A DNA stretch of 64,000 bases from Xanthobacteraceae bacterium (GCA_004297465.1 SCUB01000001.1:248001-312000); one strand, 5' to 3'; numbered from the stretch's first letter, positions 8,722 to 17,834 are shown. The notes: a model not told the origin generated them from the sequence alone. Translations and numbers: made by a program.

Positions 8722-9683
8722 GCGCTACGCCCCATCGGTCGGACCGCCACGCGCGCGCCGGGCCCGCCATTGCCGAGCGCGGCATGCAGATAGAGCAGGA
8801 GTTCGCTCGCCGGACGGTCGGTGCGGTGGATGGTGAGCAGCCAGTCGCGCCGGCTGGTCTCGGCGCGGATGTCGTCGCGATGGCGCGCCACGCGCGCGAC
8901 ATAGTCCGCCGCCCAGGTCTCGGCGCGGCCGGCGGTGATCTCGCCGCCGCCCTCCGGCTCGATGAAGGCGATGCGGCCGGCATAGGGAAAGGTTTCCTCG
9001 GCCGGATCGACCACCTGCACCAGCGTGCCGTGCGCCCCCGACGCCGACAGCGCCGCCAGCATGGCGGCGATCGCGCCGGATTCGCTCCACAGGTCGGACA
9101 GCACTACGATCTCGGCGAGCGCGGATGGCGCGAACGAGGGCGGCAGGCTCAGGCGCGGCGCGCCGTCATGCAGGATCGCCTGCGCCATGCGGTCGATGAC
9201 GTTGCGGCTGGCGGTCGGCGCCATCAGCCCGGGGATGCCGACGCGCTCGCCGCCGTCGACCAGCAGTTCGGCCAGCGCGAAGGTGATGATCAGCGCGCGT
9301 TCGAGCTTGCTGTCACGCTTGTCCGACGAAGCGAACGCCATCGAGGCCGAACGGTCGGGCCACAGCCACACGGTGTGCGCGGCCTCCCATTCATGCTCGC
9401 GCACGTAAAGGTGCTCGTCGCGCGCCGAGCGGCGCCAGTCGACGCGCGAGGCCGGCTCGCCCGAGGCGAAGCGCCGGTACTGCCAGAAATTCTCGCCACT
9501 GCCGGCGCGGCGGCGGCCGTGCAGGCCGTGGATGACTCCGGCGGCGATACGGCGGGCGTCGAGCACGAGGCGGGGCAGCGCGGCGGCCAGCGTCCGGCTC
9601 GTCCCGTCGGCGTGGCGCACCGCCTCGATCTCGCCGGCGCTGCCGGCGTGTGCGGGGATATCCGGGTGCGCCGCGTCCGCCAC
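8718..9683 (-). CDS. DUF58 domain-containing protein
   Basis: This 321-residue protein carries the DUF58 signature. It has the GSGENFWQYRRFASGEPASRVDWRRSARDEHLYVREHE block at about residues 61-98 (given here only to locate it), followed by a von Willebrand-like strand WLWPDRSASM. DUF58 proteins pair with MoxR AAA+ ATPases and are thought to recruit clients or metals in chaperone-like modules; this is family knowledge, not shown here. No signal peptide or membrane helix is evident. It starts with GTG three bases after the moxR stop codon and overlaps the next gene by four bases, so it sits in the middle of a tight operon. Confidence 0.9.
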   Translation of the reverse strand: MADAAHPDIPAHAGSAGEIEAVRHADGTSRTLAAALPRLVLDARRIAAGVIHGLHGRRRAGSGENFWQYRRFASGEPASRVDWRRSARDEHLYVREHEWEAAHTVWLWPDRSASMAFASSDKRDSKLERALIITFALAELLVDGGERVGIPGLMAPTASRNVIDRMAQAILHDGAPRLSLPPSFAPSALAEIVVLSDLWSESGAIAAMLAALSASGAHGTLVQVVDPAEETFPYAGRIAFIEPEGGGEITAGRAETWAADYVARVARHRDDIRAETSRRDWLLTIHRTDRPASELLLYLHAALGNGGPGARVAVRPMGRSA

Positions 9684-9686
9684 GGG

Positions 9687-10691
9687 TCAGCCGATCCGCG
9701 ACTTGAGCTGATGGATGACGTCGAGCACGCTGCGGCCTTCGGCGCGGGCGGCGAAGGTGAGCGCCATGCGATGCTTGAGCACCGGCTCGGCGAGGTCGAG
9801 CACGTCGTCGATCGACGGCGCGAGGCGGCCGTCGATGAGCGCGCGGGCGCGTACCGCCAGCATCAGGGCCTGGCTGGCGCGCGGTCCCGGTCCCCATGCG
9901 ATCAGCTTGCCGAGTTCGCCGCCGTCCGGCCCGGGCCGTGCCGCGCGCACCAGCGTCAGGATCGCCTCGACCACGGATTCGCCGACCGGCAGCCGCCGCA
10001 CCAGGCGCTGCGCCGCCATCACCTCGTCGGGCGTCATCGCCGCCCGGGCGTGGACTTCCTCGGCGCCGGTGGTTTCGAACAGGATGCGCCGCTCGGCCTC
10101 GCGGTCGGGATATTCGACGTCGATCTCCATCAGGAAGCGGTCGAGTTGGGCCTCGGGCAGCGGGTAGGTGCCTTCCTGCTCCAGCGGGTTCTGCGTCGCC
10201 AGCACGTGGAACGGTCGCGGCAGGTCATGGCGCACGCCCGCGACGGTGACGTGCTGCTCCTGCATCGCCTGCAGCAGCGCCGACTGGGTGCGCGGGCTGG
10301 CGCGGTTGATCTCGTCGGCCATCAGGAGCTGCGCGAACACCGGGCCGGTGATGAAGCGGAACGAGCGCTTGCCGGAGGCGCTCTCGTCGAGCACCTCGGC
10401 GCCGAGGATGTCGGACGGCATCAGGTCCGGCGTGAACTGGATGCGGCGGGCGTCGAGGCCGAGCGTGATGCCGAGCGTCTCGACCAGCTTGGTCTTGGCC
10501 AGGCCCGGCACGCCGATCAAGAGCGCGTGGCCCCCGCACAGGATGGTGATGAGCGTGTTCTCCACCACCTTGTGCTGGCCGAAGATGATGGTTTCGATCG
10601 CGGCCTTGGCGGCATGCATGCCGGCCGCCGTCTTCTCCGCCGTGCGGATGACGACATCCTCGAGTTTTTCGACACCTTCGCCGCCTGCCAT
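9687..10691 (-). CDS. moxR: MoxR family AAA+ ATPase
   Basis: A 334-residue AAA+ ATPase of the MoxR family. The Walker A loop has the family form G60-VPGLAK-T67, Walker B is LLMADEINRA, and sensor 1 is in HVLATQNPLEQEGTYPLPEAQLDRF. MoxR proteins act as ATP-driven chaperones for assembly or metal insertion of partner complexes that usually carry von Willebrand A domains. This fits the three downstream genes. It is the first gene of the operon; the ATG follows a GGAGCAGG ribosome binding site, and the promoter should lie in the 240 bp before it. The symbol is used for the family, not for a methanol dehydrogenase role. Confidence 0.93.
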   Translation of the reverse strand: MAGGEGVEKLEDVVIRTAEKTAAGMHAAKAAIETIIFGQHKVVENTLITILCGGHALLIGVPGLAKTKLVETLGITLGLDARRIQFTPDLMPSDILGAEVLDESASGKRSFRFITGPVFAQLLMADEINRASPRTQSALLQAMQEQHVTVAGVRHDLPRPFHVLATQNPLEQEGTYPLPEAQLDRFLMEIDVEYPDREAERRILFETTGAEEVHARAAMTPDEVMAAQRLVRRLPVGESVVEAILTLVRAARPGPDGGELGKLIAWGPGPRASQALMLAVRARALIDGRLAPSIDDVLDLAEPVLKHRMALTFAARAEGRSVLDVIHQLKSRIG

Positions 10692-10931
10692 GGCCTGCTC
10701 CGATTGATAATGGTGGGAACCAGCTTTCCTGGAACCGCATGCTCGCGCATGAAACCCCGCGCCTCCGCAAGGGACCGGCGGGGGCCTGTTCCTCGAATCC
10801 CGATCATCCTACATTATGGGTGTGGACGCGGTGTTTTCCATCACGATCCGGCGAGCCGGTCGTGGATCATGACAAGCCTCGGCGCAAACCATGGCGAAGC
10901 AAGGGCGAAAAGATTAAAGGCGGTCCTTACT
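10692..10931. promoter_or_regulatory. Divergent intergenic region, moxR operon / DUF1285 operon
   Basis: These 240 bases separate two divergent operons and should hold both promoters. The centre (about 10800-10930) is less GC-rich than the surroundings. I cannot mark a convincing -35/-10 pair on either strand. An in-frame ATG at 10869 offers an alternative, longer start for the DUF1285 protein. Confidence 0.4.
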
Positions 10932-11507
10932 GTGAGCCAGAACCTCGACAATCTCACGCAGGCGGCGAAAACCGCCGGGGCCAAGGGGCCGCCGCCGGTG
11001 CATCTGTGGAATCCGCCGTTCTGTGGCGATATCGACATGCGCATCGCCGCCGACGGCACCTGGTTCTATCTCGGCACGCCGATCGGACGGCCGGCGCTGG
11101 TCCGGCTGTTCTCCTCGGTGCTCAAGCGTGAGGACGGCAAGTATTTCCTCGTGACGCCGGTGGAAAAATGCGGCATCCGGGTCGACGACGCACCGTTTCT
11201 CGCCGTCGAGATGGCAGGCGAGGGCGAGGGGGCGAATCGCACGCTGCGCTTCCGCACCAATGTCGACGACTGGGTGACGTGCGACGCCGAGCACGCCTTG
11301 CGTTTCGAGCCTGCCGCCGATGGCGGCCTGACGCCCTATCTGCATGTGCGCCGCGACCTGTGGGCCAAGGTGACGCGCGCGGTATATTATGATCTGGTGG
11401 CGCTCGGCGAGGAGCGCGCGGTCGACGGCCGGGCGATGTTCGGCGTGACCTCGGGGGGAAGCTTCTTTCCGATGGCGCGCGCGGAGGAACTGCGGGGACT
11501 ATCGTGA
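10932..11507 (+). CDS. DUF1285 domain-containing protein
   Basis: The product has 191 residues and belongs to the DUF1285 family, conserved in alpha- and gammaproteobacteria and without an established function. Typical blocks are PPVHLWNPPFCGDIDMRIAADGTWFYLGTPIGR near the N-terminus (residues about 21-53) and DGKYFLVTPVEKCGIRVDD after it. No membrane or signal segment is seen. I start at GTG 10932, about eleven bases after an AAAGG stretch; an ATG at 10869 would add 21 residues that do not look like the family. The stop overlaps the CoA pyrophosphatase start (GTGA), and the gene leads a four-gene operon. Confidence 0.88.
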   Translation: MSQNLDNLTQAAKTAGAKGPPPVHLWNPPFCGDIDMRIAADGTWFYLGTPIGRPALVRLFSSVLKREDGKYFLVTPVEKCGIRVDDAPFLAVEMAGEGEGANRTLRFRTNVDDWVTCDAEHALRFEPAADGGLTPYLHVRRDLWAKVTRAVYYDLVALGEERAVDGRAMFGVTSGGSFFPMARAEELRGLS

Positions 11508-12163
11508 GCGACAGCGTACTTGGGGCCGGACTGGCGGGCGCCGATTTCTTCGCGCGGGCGCGGGCGAGCCTGACCTTTGACCTGCCGGCCGCGCTGACCG
11601 ATCCCGACATCATTCCCTCGCGCGGCGACCACAACATGGACCGCATCCTGAAGATGGTGGCGGGGGAAAATCCGGTCAGGTCCGCCTCGGTGCTGATCCC
11701 GGTGGTGGCGCGTCCCGAGCCGACCGTGATCTTCACCCAGCGCGCCGCCCATCTCAACGACCATCCCGGCCAGGTGGCGTTTCCCGGCGGCAAGATCGAT
11801 GCCGGCGAGACGCCGCTCGAGGCGGCGCTGCGCGAGGCCGAGGAGGAGATCGGACTCGATCGCGCCTTCGTCGATCCGCTCGGTTTTCTCGACGTCTATG
11901 CCACCGTGTTCGGGTTTCGCATCCTGCCGGTGGTGGCCAAGGTGACGCCGGGCTTTACGCTCGTGGTCAACCATTCGGAAGTCGACGATGTGTTCGAGGT
12001 GCCGCTTGCGTTCCTGATGGAGCCCGGCAACCACGAGACTCACAGCAAGGATTTCCGCGGCATCACCCGCCGCTTCTACGCCATGCCCTATGCCGAGCGT
12101 TACATCTGGGGCGTGACGGCGGGCATCGTGCGCAGTCTCTATGACCGGATAGCCGCCGCATGA
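11504..12163 (+). CDS. CoA pyrophosphatase, Nudix family (NudL/YeaB type)
   Basis: A 219-residue Nudix hydrolase of the CoA pyrophosphatase group, expected to split coenzyme A into phosphopantetheine and 3',5'-ADP. Two signatures are visible: the UPF0035 motif (FTQRAAHLNDHPGQVAFPGG) and, directly joined to it, the Nudix box (GGKIDAGETPLEAALREAEE and on to EIG), with all catalytic glutamates present. It overlaps the DUF1285 stop by four bases and the DUF6111 start by four bases, so translation is probably coupled through the operon. CoA turnover has no obvious link to tRNA repair downstream. Confidence 0.9.
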   Translation: MSDSVLGAGLAGADFFARARASLTFDLPAALTDPDIIPSRGDHNMDRILKMVAGENPVRSASVLIPVVARPEPTVIFTQRAAHLNDHPGQVAFPGGKIDAGETPLEAALREAEEEIGLDRAFVDPLGFLDVYATVFGFRILPVVAKVTPGFTLVVNHSEVDDVFEVPLAFLMEPGNHETHSKDFRGITRRFYAMPYAERYIWGVTAGIVRSLYDRIAAA

Positions 12164-12426
12164 TCCGTCCGCTTCTCACCGAGATCGCAATCTTCCTCAT
12201 TCCGTTTGCCGTCTATGCGCTGTTCCTGGCGGCCACGCGCGTCGGCGTGGTGTCCATCGAGGCGTGGCCGTTCAGGGTGGTGGCGACGCTCACCGCCGTC
12301 GCGCTCGCGCTGCTGGTCGGCAGCTTCCTGTTCCTCGCCCATTATGCCGGCGCGCCGCCGGGCTCGACCTATGTTCCGGCGCACATGGAAAAGGGACGGC
12401 TCGTTCCCGGAGCCGGAAGCAAGTGA
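12160..12426 (+). CDS. DUF6111 family small membrane protein
   Basis: An 88-residue protein with two membrane helices (about residues 5-28 and 37-62), joined by a short loop and followed by a polar tail. It matches my memory of the DUF6111 family found at this place in Rhizobiales, between the Nudix gene and the CCA-adding enzyme. Its function is unknown. The start overlaps the preceding stop codon (ATGA), and its own stop overlaps the next GTG start. Confidence 0.8.
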   Translation: MIRPLLTEIAIFLIPFAVYALFLAATRVGVVSIEAWPFRVVATLTAVALALLVGSFLFLAHYAGAPPGSTYVPAHMEKGRLVPGAGSK

Positions 12427-13706
12427 GCCGCGAGGTAAACCATACACCCGAGCGCATCGGCATTGATCTGCGCCAGGCCGGCTGGCTGACCGCGGGGCCG
12501 ATCACGAAGGTGTTCGCGCTGCTTAACAGCGGCGGCGAGGAGGTGCGCGTGGTCGGCGGCGCGGTGCGCAACGCGCTCATCGGCCTGCCGCACGGCGACA
12601 TCGACATGGCGACCACGGCGCCGCCCGAGGAGGTGATGGCGCGCGCGAAGACCGCCGGCATCAAGGCGGTGCCGACCGGCATCGACCACGGCACGGTGAC
12701 GCTGGTGGTCCATGGCCATCCGTTCGAGGTGACGACGCTGCGCGAGGATGTCGAGACGTTCGGCCGCAAGGCCAGGGTGGCGTTCGGCCGCGACTGGCGC
12801 CGCGATGCCGAGCGGCGCGACTTCACCATGAACGCGCTGTCGGCGAGCGCCGACGGCCTGGTGCATGATTATGTCGGCGGCCTCGACGACCTCGCGGCGC
12901 GCCGCGTGCGCTTCATCGGCGATCCGGCGCAGCGCATCGCCGAGGACTATCTGCGTATCCTGCGATTCTTCCGCGTTCATGCCGCCTACGGCGACGACGA
13001 CCCCGACCGCGCCGGCCTGCATGCCTGCATCGAGGGCCGCGCCGGGCTCGCGAAGCTGTCCGCCGAGCGCGTGCGCATGGAGATCGTCAAGCTGATGGCG
13101 GCGCCGGGCGCGGTCGCCGCGCTCACCGTGATGGACGATTACGGACTGCTGACACCGGTGCTGGGCGGCATCGCCTATCGCGCCACGCTCGATGCCATGA
13201 TCACCGCCGAGAAGGCGTTGGGGCTGCCCCCCGATCCGGTGCGCCGGCTCGGCGCGCTTGCCGTTGCGGTGACGGAGGACGCCGAGCGTCTGGCCATGCG
13301 GTTGCGGCTGTCGAACGCGGAAGCCAAGCGGCTCGACTCGATGGGCTATCGCTGGTGGCGGCTGGCGGGCGTTAACGAGGATGAGGCGAAACGCCGGCTC
13401 TACCGGCTCGGCCCCGAGCGCTATCGCGACCGGCTGATGCAGGCGTGGGCGCGCGCCGGGCGCGCCGCCGATGCGCTGGTCTGGCATGACCTCGCCACTC
13501 TGCCGGACCGCTGGCAGACGCCGCGGTTCCCCCTCAGGGCGGCGGATTTCCTCGCGCGCGGCTTTCGCGAGGGCAAGGCGCTGGGCGAGGTGCTGGAGCA
13601 GGCGGAAGAGGCATGGGTCGCCGCGGGCTTCCCCGCCGACGCGGCGGAGGTGAAGGCCATCGCCGACCGCTGCACGGCCGCATTCGCCCACGATCATCGG
13701 TTGTGA
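12423..13706 (+). CDS. cca: CCA tRNA nucleotidyltransferase
   Basis: A 427-residue class II nucleotidyltransferase that adds or repairs the 3'-CCA end of tRNAs. The head domain has RVVGGAVRNALIG followed by the D-I-D metal-binding pair (GDIDMAT), then ERRDFTMNAL, the RFIGDP motif and EDYLRILRFFRV, all in the usual order. Length is normal for the alphaproteobacterial enzyme. Close relatives include poly(A) polymerase, which the motifs do not fully exclude, but no second copy is seen here and the CCA role is expected. It starts at GTG 12423, overlapping the DUF6111 stop by four bases, and ends the operon. Confidence 0.92.
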   Translation: MSREVNHTPERIGIDLRQAGWLTAGPITKVFALLNSGGEEVRVVGGAVRNALIGLPHGDIDMATTAPPEEVMARAKTAGIKAVPTGIDHGTVTLVVHGHPFEVTTLREDVETFGRKARVAFGRDWRRDAERRDFTMNALSASADGLVHDYVGGLDDLAARRVRFIGDPAQRIAEDYLRILRFFRVHAAYGDDDPDRAGLHACIEGRAGLAKLSAERVRMEIVKLMAAPGAVAALTVMDDYGLLTPVLGGIAYRATLDAMITAEKALGLPPDPVRRLGALAVAVTEDAERLAMRLRLSNAEAKRLDSMGYRWWRLAGVNEDEAKRRLYRLGPERYRDRLMQAWARAGRAADALVWHDLATLPDRWQTPRFPLRAADFLARGFREGKALGEVLEQAEEAWVAAGFPADAAEVKAIADRCTAAFAHDHRL

Positions 13707-13722
13707 GGCGTCGCTCGCGGGA

Positions 13723-13920
13723 TCATTCCTGCTCGTCGGAATCCTCGTCCTCGTCGTCGTATTCGATGCGGTCGAGCACGGCCCTGGGAAAGCTGCGGCT
13801 GCGGTAATCCTCGCCCTGCGAGGCATACCAGATGCAGGTCAGCGTGGCGGCGTCCTCAAGTTTGAGCACGGTCATGGCCGGTCCGCCGGATTTAAGCTGA
13901 ACGATGTCGCCGACTTTCAT
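13723..13920 (-). CDS. YodC / DUF2158 family small protein
   Basis: A 65-residue protein of the YodC (DUF2158) family. It opens with the typical MKVGDIVQLKSGGPAMTV and has a central CIWY strand, as in a small SH3-like beta barrel. The C-terminus is strongly acidic (DDEDEDSDE), which is an addition to the core family. Its function is not known. It converges with cca, 16 bases between stops, and lies 30 bases downstream of hemF on the same strand, so it may be co-transcribed with hemF. Confidence 0.85.
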   Translation of the reverse strand: MKVGDIVQLKSGGPAMTVLKLEDAATLTCIWYASQGEDYRSRSFPRAVLDRIEYDDEDEDSDEQE

Positions 13921-13950
13921 GGCTGGTTTCCTGAAACGCTGGTTTTCGTG

Positions 13951-14841
13951 TCACGGCCACTTCACCAGCGGCGGCATCGACGACAGGATGGAGTCGACAT
14001 TGCCGCCGGTCTTGAGGCCGAAAATGGTGCCGCGGTCGTAAAGCAGGTTGAACTCGACATAGCGGCCGCGCCGCACCAGTTGCTCCTCGCGCTCGGCCTC
14101 GCTCCAGGACCGCGCGAAATTGCGCCGCACCAGTTCGGGATAAACCTTGAGGAAAGCGCGGCCGACCTCTTGCGTGAACGCGAAGTCGGCATCCCAGTCG
14201 CCGGAATCATGCCAGTCGTAGAAGATGCCGCCGATGCCGCGCGGTTCGTTGCGGTGCTTGAGGAAGAAATACTCGTCGCACCAGTCCTTGTAACGGTCAT
14301 ACGAGGCAATGGCGGCGTGGGCGTCGCAGGCCGCCTTCATCGCGGCGTGAAAGGCGATGCTGTCGGAATCGCTCTGGGTGCGGCGCGCGGCCAGCGTAGG
14401 GGTGAGATCCGCGCCGCCGCCGAACCAGGCCTCGGTCGTCACCACGAAACGGGTGTTCATGTGCACGGCTGGCACGTGCGGGTTGTGCATGTGGGCGATC
14501 AGCGAGATGCCCGAGGCCCAGAATCGCGGATCGTTCGCCGCGCCCGGAATCTGGTCGCGGAACTCGGGCGCGAACTCGCCGTGCACGGTCGAGCAGTGCA
14601 CGCCGACCTTCTCGAACAGGCGGCCGCGCATGATCGCCATGATGCCGCCGCCACCCGGCGTGCCGGATGCATCCGTGCGCTGCCACGACGTGCGCTCGAA
14701 GCGGCCGGGCTCTCCAGCGTAAAGACCGGCGGGCGCTTCGTCTTCCAGCCGCTCGAACGCCGCGCAGATGTCGTCGCGCAGCGACTCGAACCAGGCGCCT
14801 GCGCGCGCCTGGCGTTGGGCAAGATCGGTCGTGAGCATCAT
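13951..14841 (-). CDS. hemF: Oxygen-dependent coproporphyrinogen-III oxidase
   Basis: The 296-residue enzyme oxidatively decarboxylates coproporphyrinogen III to protoporphyrinogen IX with oxygen, in haem synthesis. Family blocks are clear: [19 protein letters not shown], the [19 protein letters not shown] segment, and [19 protein letters not shown] near the C-terminus. Length matches HemF. Two adjacent ATG codons make the exact start ambiguous by one residue. The gene is divergent from the chemoreceptor across 205 bp. I see no FNR/FixK-type box in that gap. Confidence 0.95.
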   Translation of the reverse strand: MMLTTDLAQRQARAGAWFESLRDDICAAFERLEDEAPAGLYAGEPGRFERTSWQRTDASGTPGGGGIMAIMRGRLFEKVGVHCSTVHGEFAPEFRDQIPGAANDPRFWASGISLIAHMHNPHVPAVHMNTRFVVTTEAWFGGGADLTPTLAARRTQSDSDSIAFHAAMKAACDAHAAIASYDRYKDWCDEYFFLKHRNEPRGIGGIFYDWHDSGDWDADFAFTQEVGRAFLKVYPELVRRNFARSWSEAEREEQLVRRGRYVEFNLLYDRGTIFGLKTGGNVDSILSSMPPLVKWP

Positions 14842-14919
14842 GGGGCGGCCAGGATCCCGTGTTCATGGCTGGGCGCGGGGTATGGGCCCACGTCCGCGAT
14901 ATCTTGCAGTGCACAACAT

Positions 14920-14962
14920 TCAATCTCCCGCACGCAGATGCATGCATGGCCGATGAGATTGA
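14920..14962. repeat. Inverted repeat before the chemoreceptor gene
   Basis: TCAATCTC (14920-14927) and GAGATTGA (14955-14962) form a perfect 8-bp inverted repeat with a 27-base spacer that itself contains the palindrome ATGCATGCAT. It lies about 85 bases before the chemoreceptor start, in the hemF-divergent gap. It could be a regulator site or chance. Confidence 0.35.
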
Positions 14963-15046
14963 GAGAAAGTTTACCGGAAGGAGATACCTCTTATTCCCTA
15001 ATTTCCATTTTGTTTCCCAAAACAGCGACGGAACGGCAGGATAAAG

Positions 15047-17041
15047 ATGCGGGCACTTGTTTCAAGCCTTGCTGGAATTGCGGGCCGTTTTCAGGGCCTG
15101 CGCATCGGTCTCCGCATGCAGATTCTGCTGCTGGGGACCGTCGGCGTTCTTCTGATCGGCACCATCTATCTGGTGGGGCTGCGGGTGGAAAACGCGGCCA
15201 TCCATAAATCCGACACCAGCATCGCCTTGCAGGTGCGGATCGCGGACGCGGTTGAGAAGTTTATCGAGGCGCGGCAGGTCGCGGGCGAATTTACCCGGAT
15301 GCCCAGCGAAAGGCTGATCGAGCGCAACAACGAGCTGCTGGCCGGGGTACGGGTAGATCTGGAAGGCATCGAGAAGCTGGTCGCCGATCTGCCGCAGGAC
15401 GATCCGCTGCGCAAGGCAACGGAATGGCGTACGGCCCTGAACGACTATGCCAAGCGTTTCAACTGGGTCGTCTCATCGCAGCGCCTGATGGGCTTTACCG
15501 AGGTCGACGGCTTGCAAGGCGATCTGCGCATGGCTGCCCGCAAGATGGAAGTCATGCTCGCCAAGATGGACTATTCGGCGCTCATCATCCTGACGTTGCA
15601 GATCCGCCAGTATGAAAAGGATTACATGCTGCGTGGCGATCTGTCGCACAGCGCGAGCCTGAAGTCGCGGATCGGCGAGTTTCAGGAAATACTCAACAAC
15701 AGCTACCTCACCGAGGATCAGAAAAAGGAAGTCGGGGAATACCTCAAGGCCTATCAGTCGAGCTTTGAGTCCTATGTGTCGGGTCAACGGTCGCTGACCG
15801 AGGAAGCGGCCGCTCTGTCGTCGACCTTCGACAATGTCATTCGCCCGCAACTGAGCGGCGTGAGCGAAACCGCGCACGCCAGCGCCGATGCCGCCAGGCA
15901 GTCCATGATGAACGTCCGGCGGACGATGATCTGGGCGCTGGTGGTGACGACGGCTGTGGTCATCCTCGCCGCGTTTTTGTTCGGGCGCCGGATTTCCCGG
16001 CCGATTACCGCGATGGCGAGGGCGATGGAACGCGTGGCGGGCGGCGAGACCGACATCGTGGTGCCGACGATCCGCCGCAGCGACGAGATCGGGGTGATGG
16101 CGCGCGCCTTCGCCGTGTTCCATGCCAACATGCTGGAGAACCGCGAACTGTCGCAGGGGCGGGCGGCGGAACGGCAGCGCAACGAAGAGGCGCGCAAGGC
16201 GCTGCTGTCGGGCATCGCCGACCAGTTGCAGGCCGATATCGGCGCGGCGGCGCGTGAAGTCGAAACCGGGGCGCAGAAGATGCACGAGAATGTCGAGGTG
16301 GTCGGCCAGGTGCTGGCCGAGACGCGCACGCGTGCCGACACGGTCAGGTCGGCCTCGACGCAGGCGTCCGAAAATGTCCAGCGCATCGCCGCCGCGACCC
16401 GCGAGCTGGCGGTCTCGATGGCGGAAATCTCCGGGCAGGTCGGGCGCTACACCCAGATCGCGCGCCATGCTGCCTCCGACACCGAGCGCACCGACGCCAT
16501 CGTGCAGTCGCTGGTGGACGAGACGCAGCAGATCGAGGAGGTCGTCGTCCTCATCAACGGCATTGCCGCGCAGACCAACCTCTTGGCGCTCAACGCCACC
16601 ATCGAGGCGGCGCGCGCCGGCGAAGCCGGACGCGGCTTTGCCGTGGTGGCGCAGGAGGTCAAGGCGCTGGCCCAGCAGGTGACCTCCGCCACCGGCAGCA
16701 TCCGCCAGCAGATCGACGCCATGCGCGGGCTCGCGCAGCAGGCCGGGCAGGCGATCAACAAGATCGGCACCACGGTGCGCGAGATCGATCATCTGGCGTC
16801 GGCCATGGCGGGCGCCGTCGAGCAGCAGCAGGCGGCCACCGAGGAGATTTCCGGCAGCATCACCATCGCCGCCGAAGGCACCCAGACCGTTTCCGATCAT
16901 ATCGGCCGGGTCGGCGAGGATGCGGGCCAGGCCTGCAAGCTCAGCGATCAGATGGTGGAGACCGCCCAGGCCATGCACCGGCAGTCGGGCGAACTGAACG
17001 GGGTCGTCGCCCGCGTTCTCGACCGGATCCGCGCCGCCTAG
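15047..17041 (+). CDS. Methyl-accepting chemotaxis protein with HBM-type sensor domain
   Basis: The 664-residue receptor has a membrane helix at about 23-45, a periplasmic all-helical sensor region of about 245 residues, a second helix at about 294-313, a HAMP domain to about 366 and a cytoplasmic signalling domain. The hairpin tip that binds CheA/CheW is intact (AQTNLLALNATIEAARAGEA from residue 508). The long helical sensor fits the HBM (helical bimodular) class, which in characterised cases binds organic acids; the ligand here is unknown. There is no C-terminal CheR/CheB pentapeptide. The 5' flank is unusually AT-rich for this window. A GCAGGAT ribosome binding site precedes the ATG. No chemotaxis genes are adjacent. 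Confidence 0.93.
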   Translation: MRALVSSLAGIAGRFQGLRIGLRMQILLLGTVGVLLIGTIYLVGLRVENAAIHKSDTSIALQVRIADAVEKFIEARQVAGEFTRMPSERLIERNNELLAGVRVDLEGIEKLVADLPQDDPLRKATEWRTALNDYAKRFNWVVSSQRLMGFTEVDGLQGDLRMAARKMEVMLAKMDYSALIILTLQIRQYEKDYMLRGDLSHSASLKSRIGEFQEILNNSYLTEDQKKEVGEYLKAYQSSFESYVSGQRSLTEEAAALSSTFDNVIRPQLSGVSETAHASADAARQSMMNVRRTMIWALVVTTAVVILAAFLFGRRISRPITAMARAMERVAGGETDIVVPTIRRSDEIGVMARAFAVFHANMLENRELSQGRAAERQRNEEARKALLSGIADQLQADIGAAAREVETGAQKMHENVEVVGQVLAETRTRADTVRSASTQASENVQRIAAATRELAVSMAEISGQVGRYTQIARHAASDTERTDAIVQSLVDETQQIEEVVVLINGIAAQTNLLALNATIEAARAGEAGRGFAVVAQEVKALAQQVTSATGSIRQQIDAMRGLAQQAGQAINKIGTTVREIDHLASAMAGAVEQQQAATEEISGSITIAAEGTQTVSDHIGRVGEDAGQACKLSDQMVETAQAMHRQSGELNGVVARVLDRIRAA

Positions 17042-17053
17042 CGTTCGGGGGGA

Positions 17054-17506
17054 TCAGGCCGTCCGCGTCTGCCGCAGCGCCTCGCCCAGCGCCATCGCCG
17101 CGCAGACCGCGACATTGAGCGAACGCAAGCCCGGCGCCATCGGGATGACGATCCGCTCGTCGGCGGCCGTCATCACCGCCTCGGGAACGCCCGCCGATTC
17201 GCGGCCGAACAGCAGCACGTCGTTCGGCCGGTAGCCGACCTCGAGGTAGGGCCGGCTGCCATGGGTGGAAAAGACCATCAGCCGCGCCCGTGCGTGCCGC
17301 CGCCAGGTCTCGAAATGGTCCCAGGAGGCATGGTGGATGATCCGCACCGCGTCGAGATAGTCCATTCCGGCGCGGCGGAAAGCGCGGTCGGACACCGGAA
17401 AGCCGGCCGGCTCGATGATGTGGGCTTCCGTATCCATGCAGGCGCAAAGACGCAGAATCGTGCCGGTGTTTTGAGGGATGTCGGGCTGGAACAGGGCGAT
17501 CTGCAT
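17054..17506 (-). CDS. trmL: tRNA (cytidine(34)-2'-O)-methyltransferase TrmL
   Basis: A 150-residue SPOUT-class methyltransferase that 2'-O-methylates the wobble base of tRNA-Leu isoacceptors. The trefoil-knot motifs are present: LFQPDIPQNTGTILRLCA at the start, LFGRESAGVPEAV in the middle, and PMAPGLRSLNVAVCAAMALGEALRQ at the end. The frame stays open 84 bases further upstream, but the family starts at MQIALFQPDIPQN, so I use that ATG. It converges with the chemoreceptor gene (12 bases between stops). Confidence 0.93.
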   Translation of the reverse strand: MQIALFQPDIPQNTGTILRLCACMDTEAHIIEPAGFPVSDRAFRRAGMDYLDAVRIIHHASWDHFETWRRHARARLMVFSTHGSRPYLEVGYRPNDVLLFGRESAGVPEAVMTAADERIVIPMAPGLRSLNVAVCAAMALGEALRQTRTA

Positions 17507-17834
17507 GGGCTGGCCGTGGATGGCTGGAAAGGAAGCGGTTTCCCAGCGGATCATGCACCAACTCAAGGTCTTAGAGCAGGATCTTTGCAAAAATTGTGCG
17601 TTGCCGCCGTAACCTCGCGGAGAGGCGATGAGCGGGCTTGCGCTGGCGGGGCAAGGGTGTCAATAAGCCTCGTTGGACTGCGTTGCCGCGACCCCCTCGC
17701 TGGGCGCGCGATTTGACCTGCCGCCCATGGGGTAAAGCCTGCTGGCCCCGGCAGCCTGCCGATTTTGCCAACCTTAGCTTGTCCGGTTTTGGCGTATCAC
17801 CGGGGGTCGCCCAAAACCAGAGAGGATCGAGATC
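17507..17834. promoter_or_regulatory. 328-bp gap between trmL and the cytochrome bc1 operon
   Basis: This region separates divergent trmL and petA, so it should contain both promoters. I find no supported small gene. A TTGACC hexamer at 17713-17718 could be a -35 element for the bc1 operon, but no good -10 follows at the right distance. I see no TTGAT-N4-ATCAA FixK/FNR box. Confidence 0.4.
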
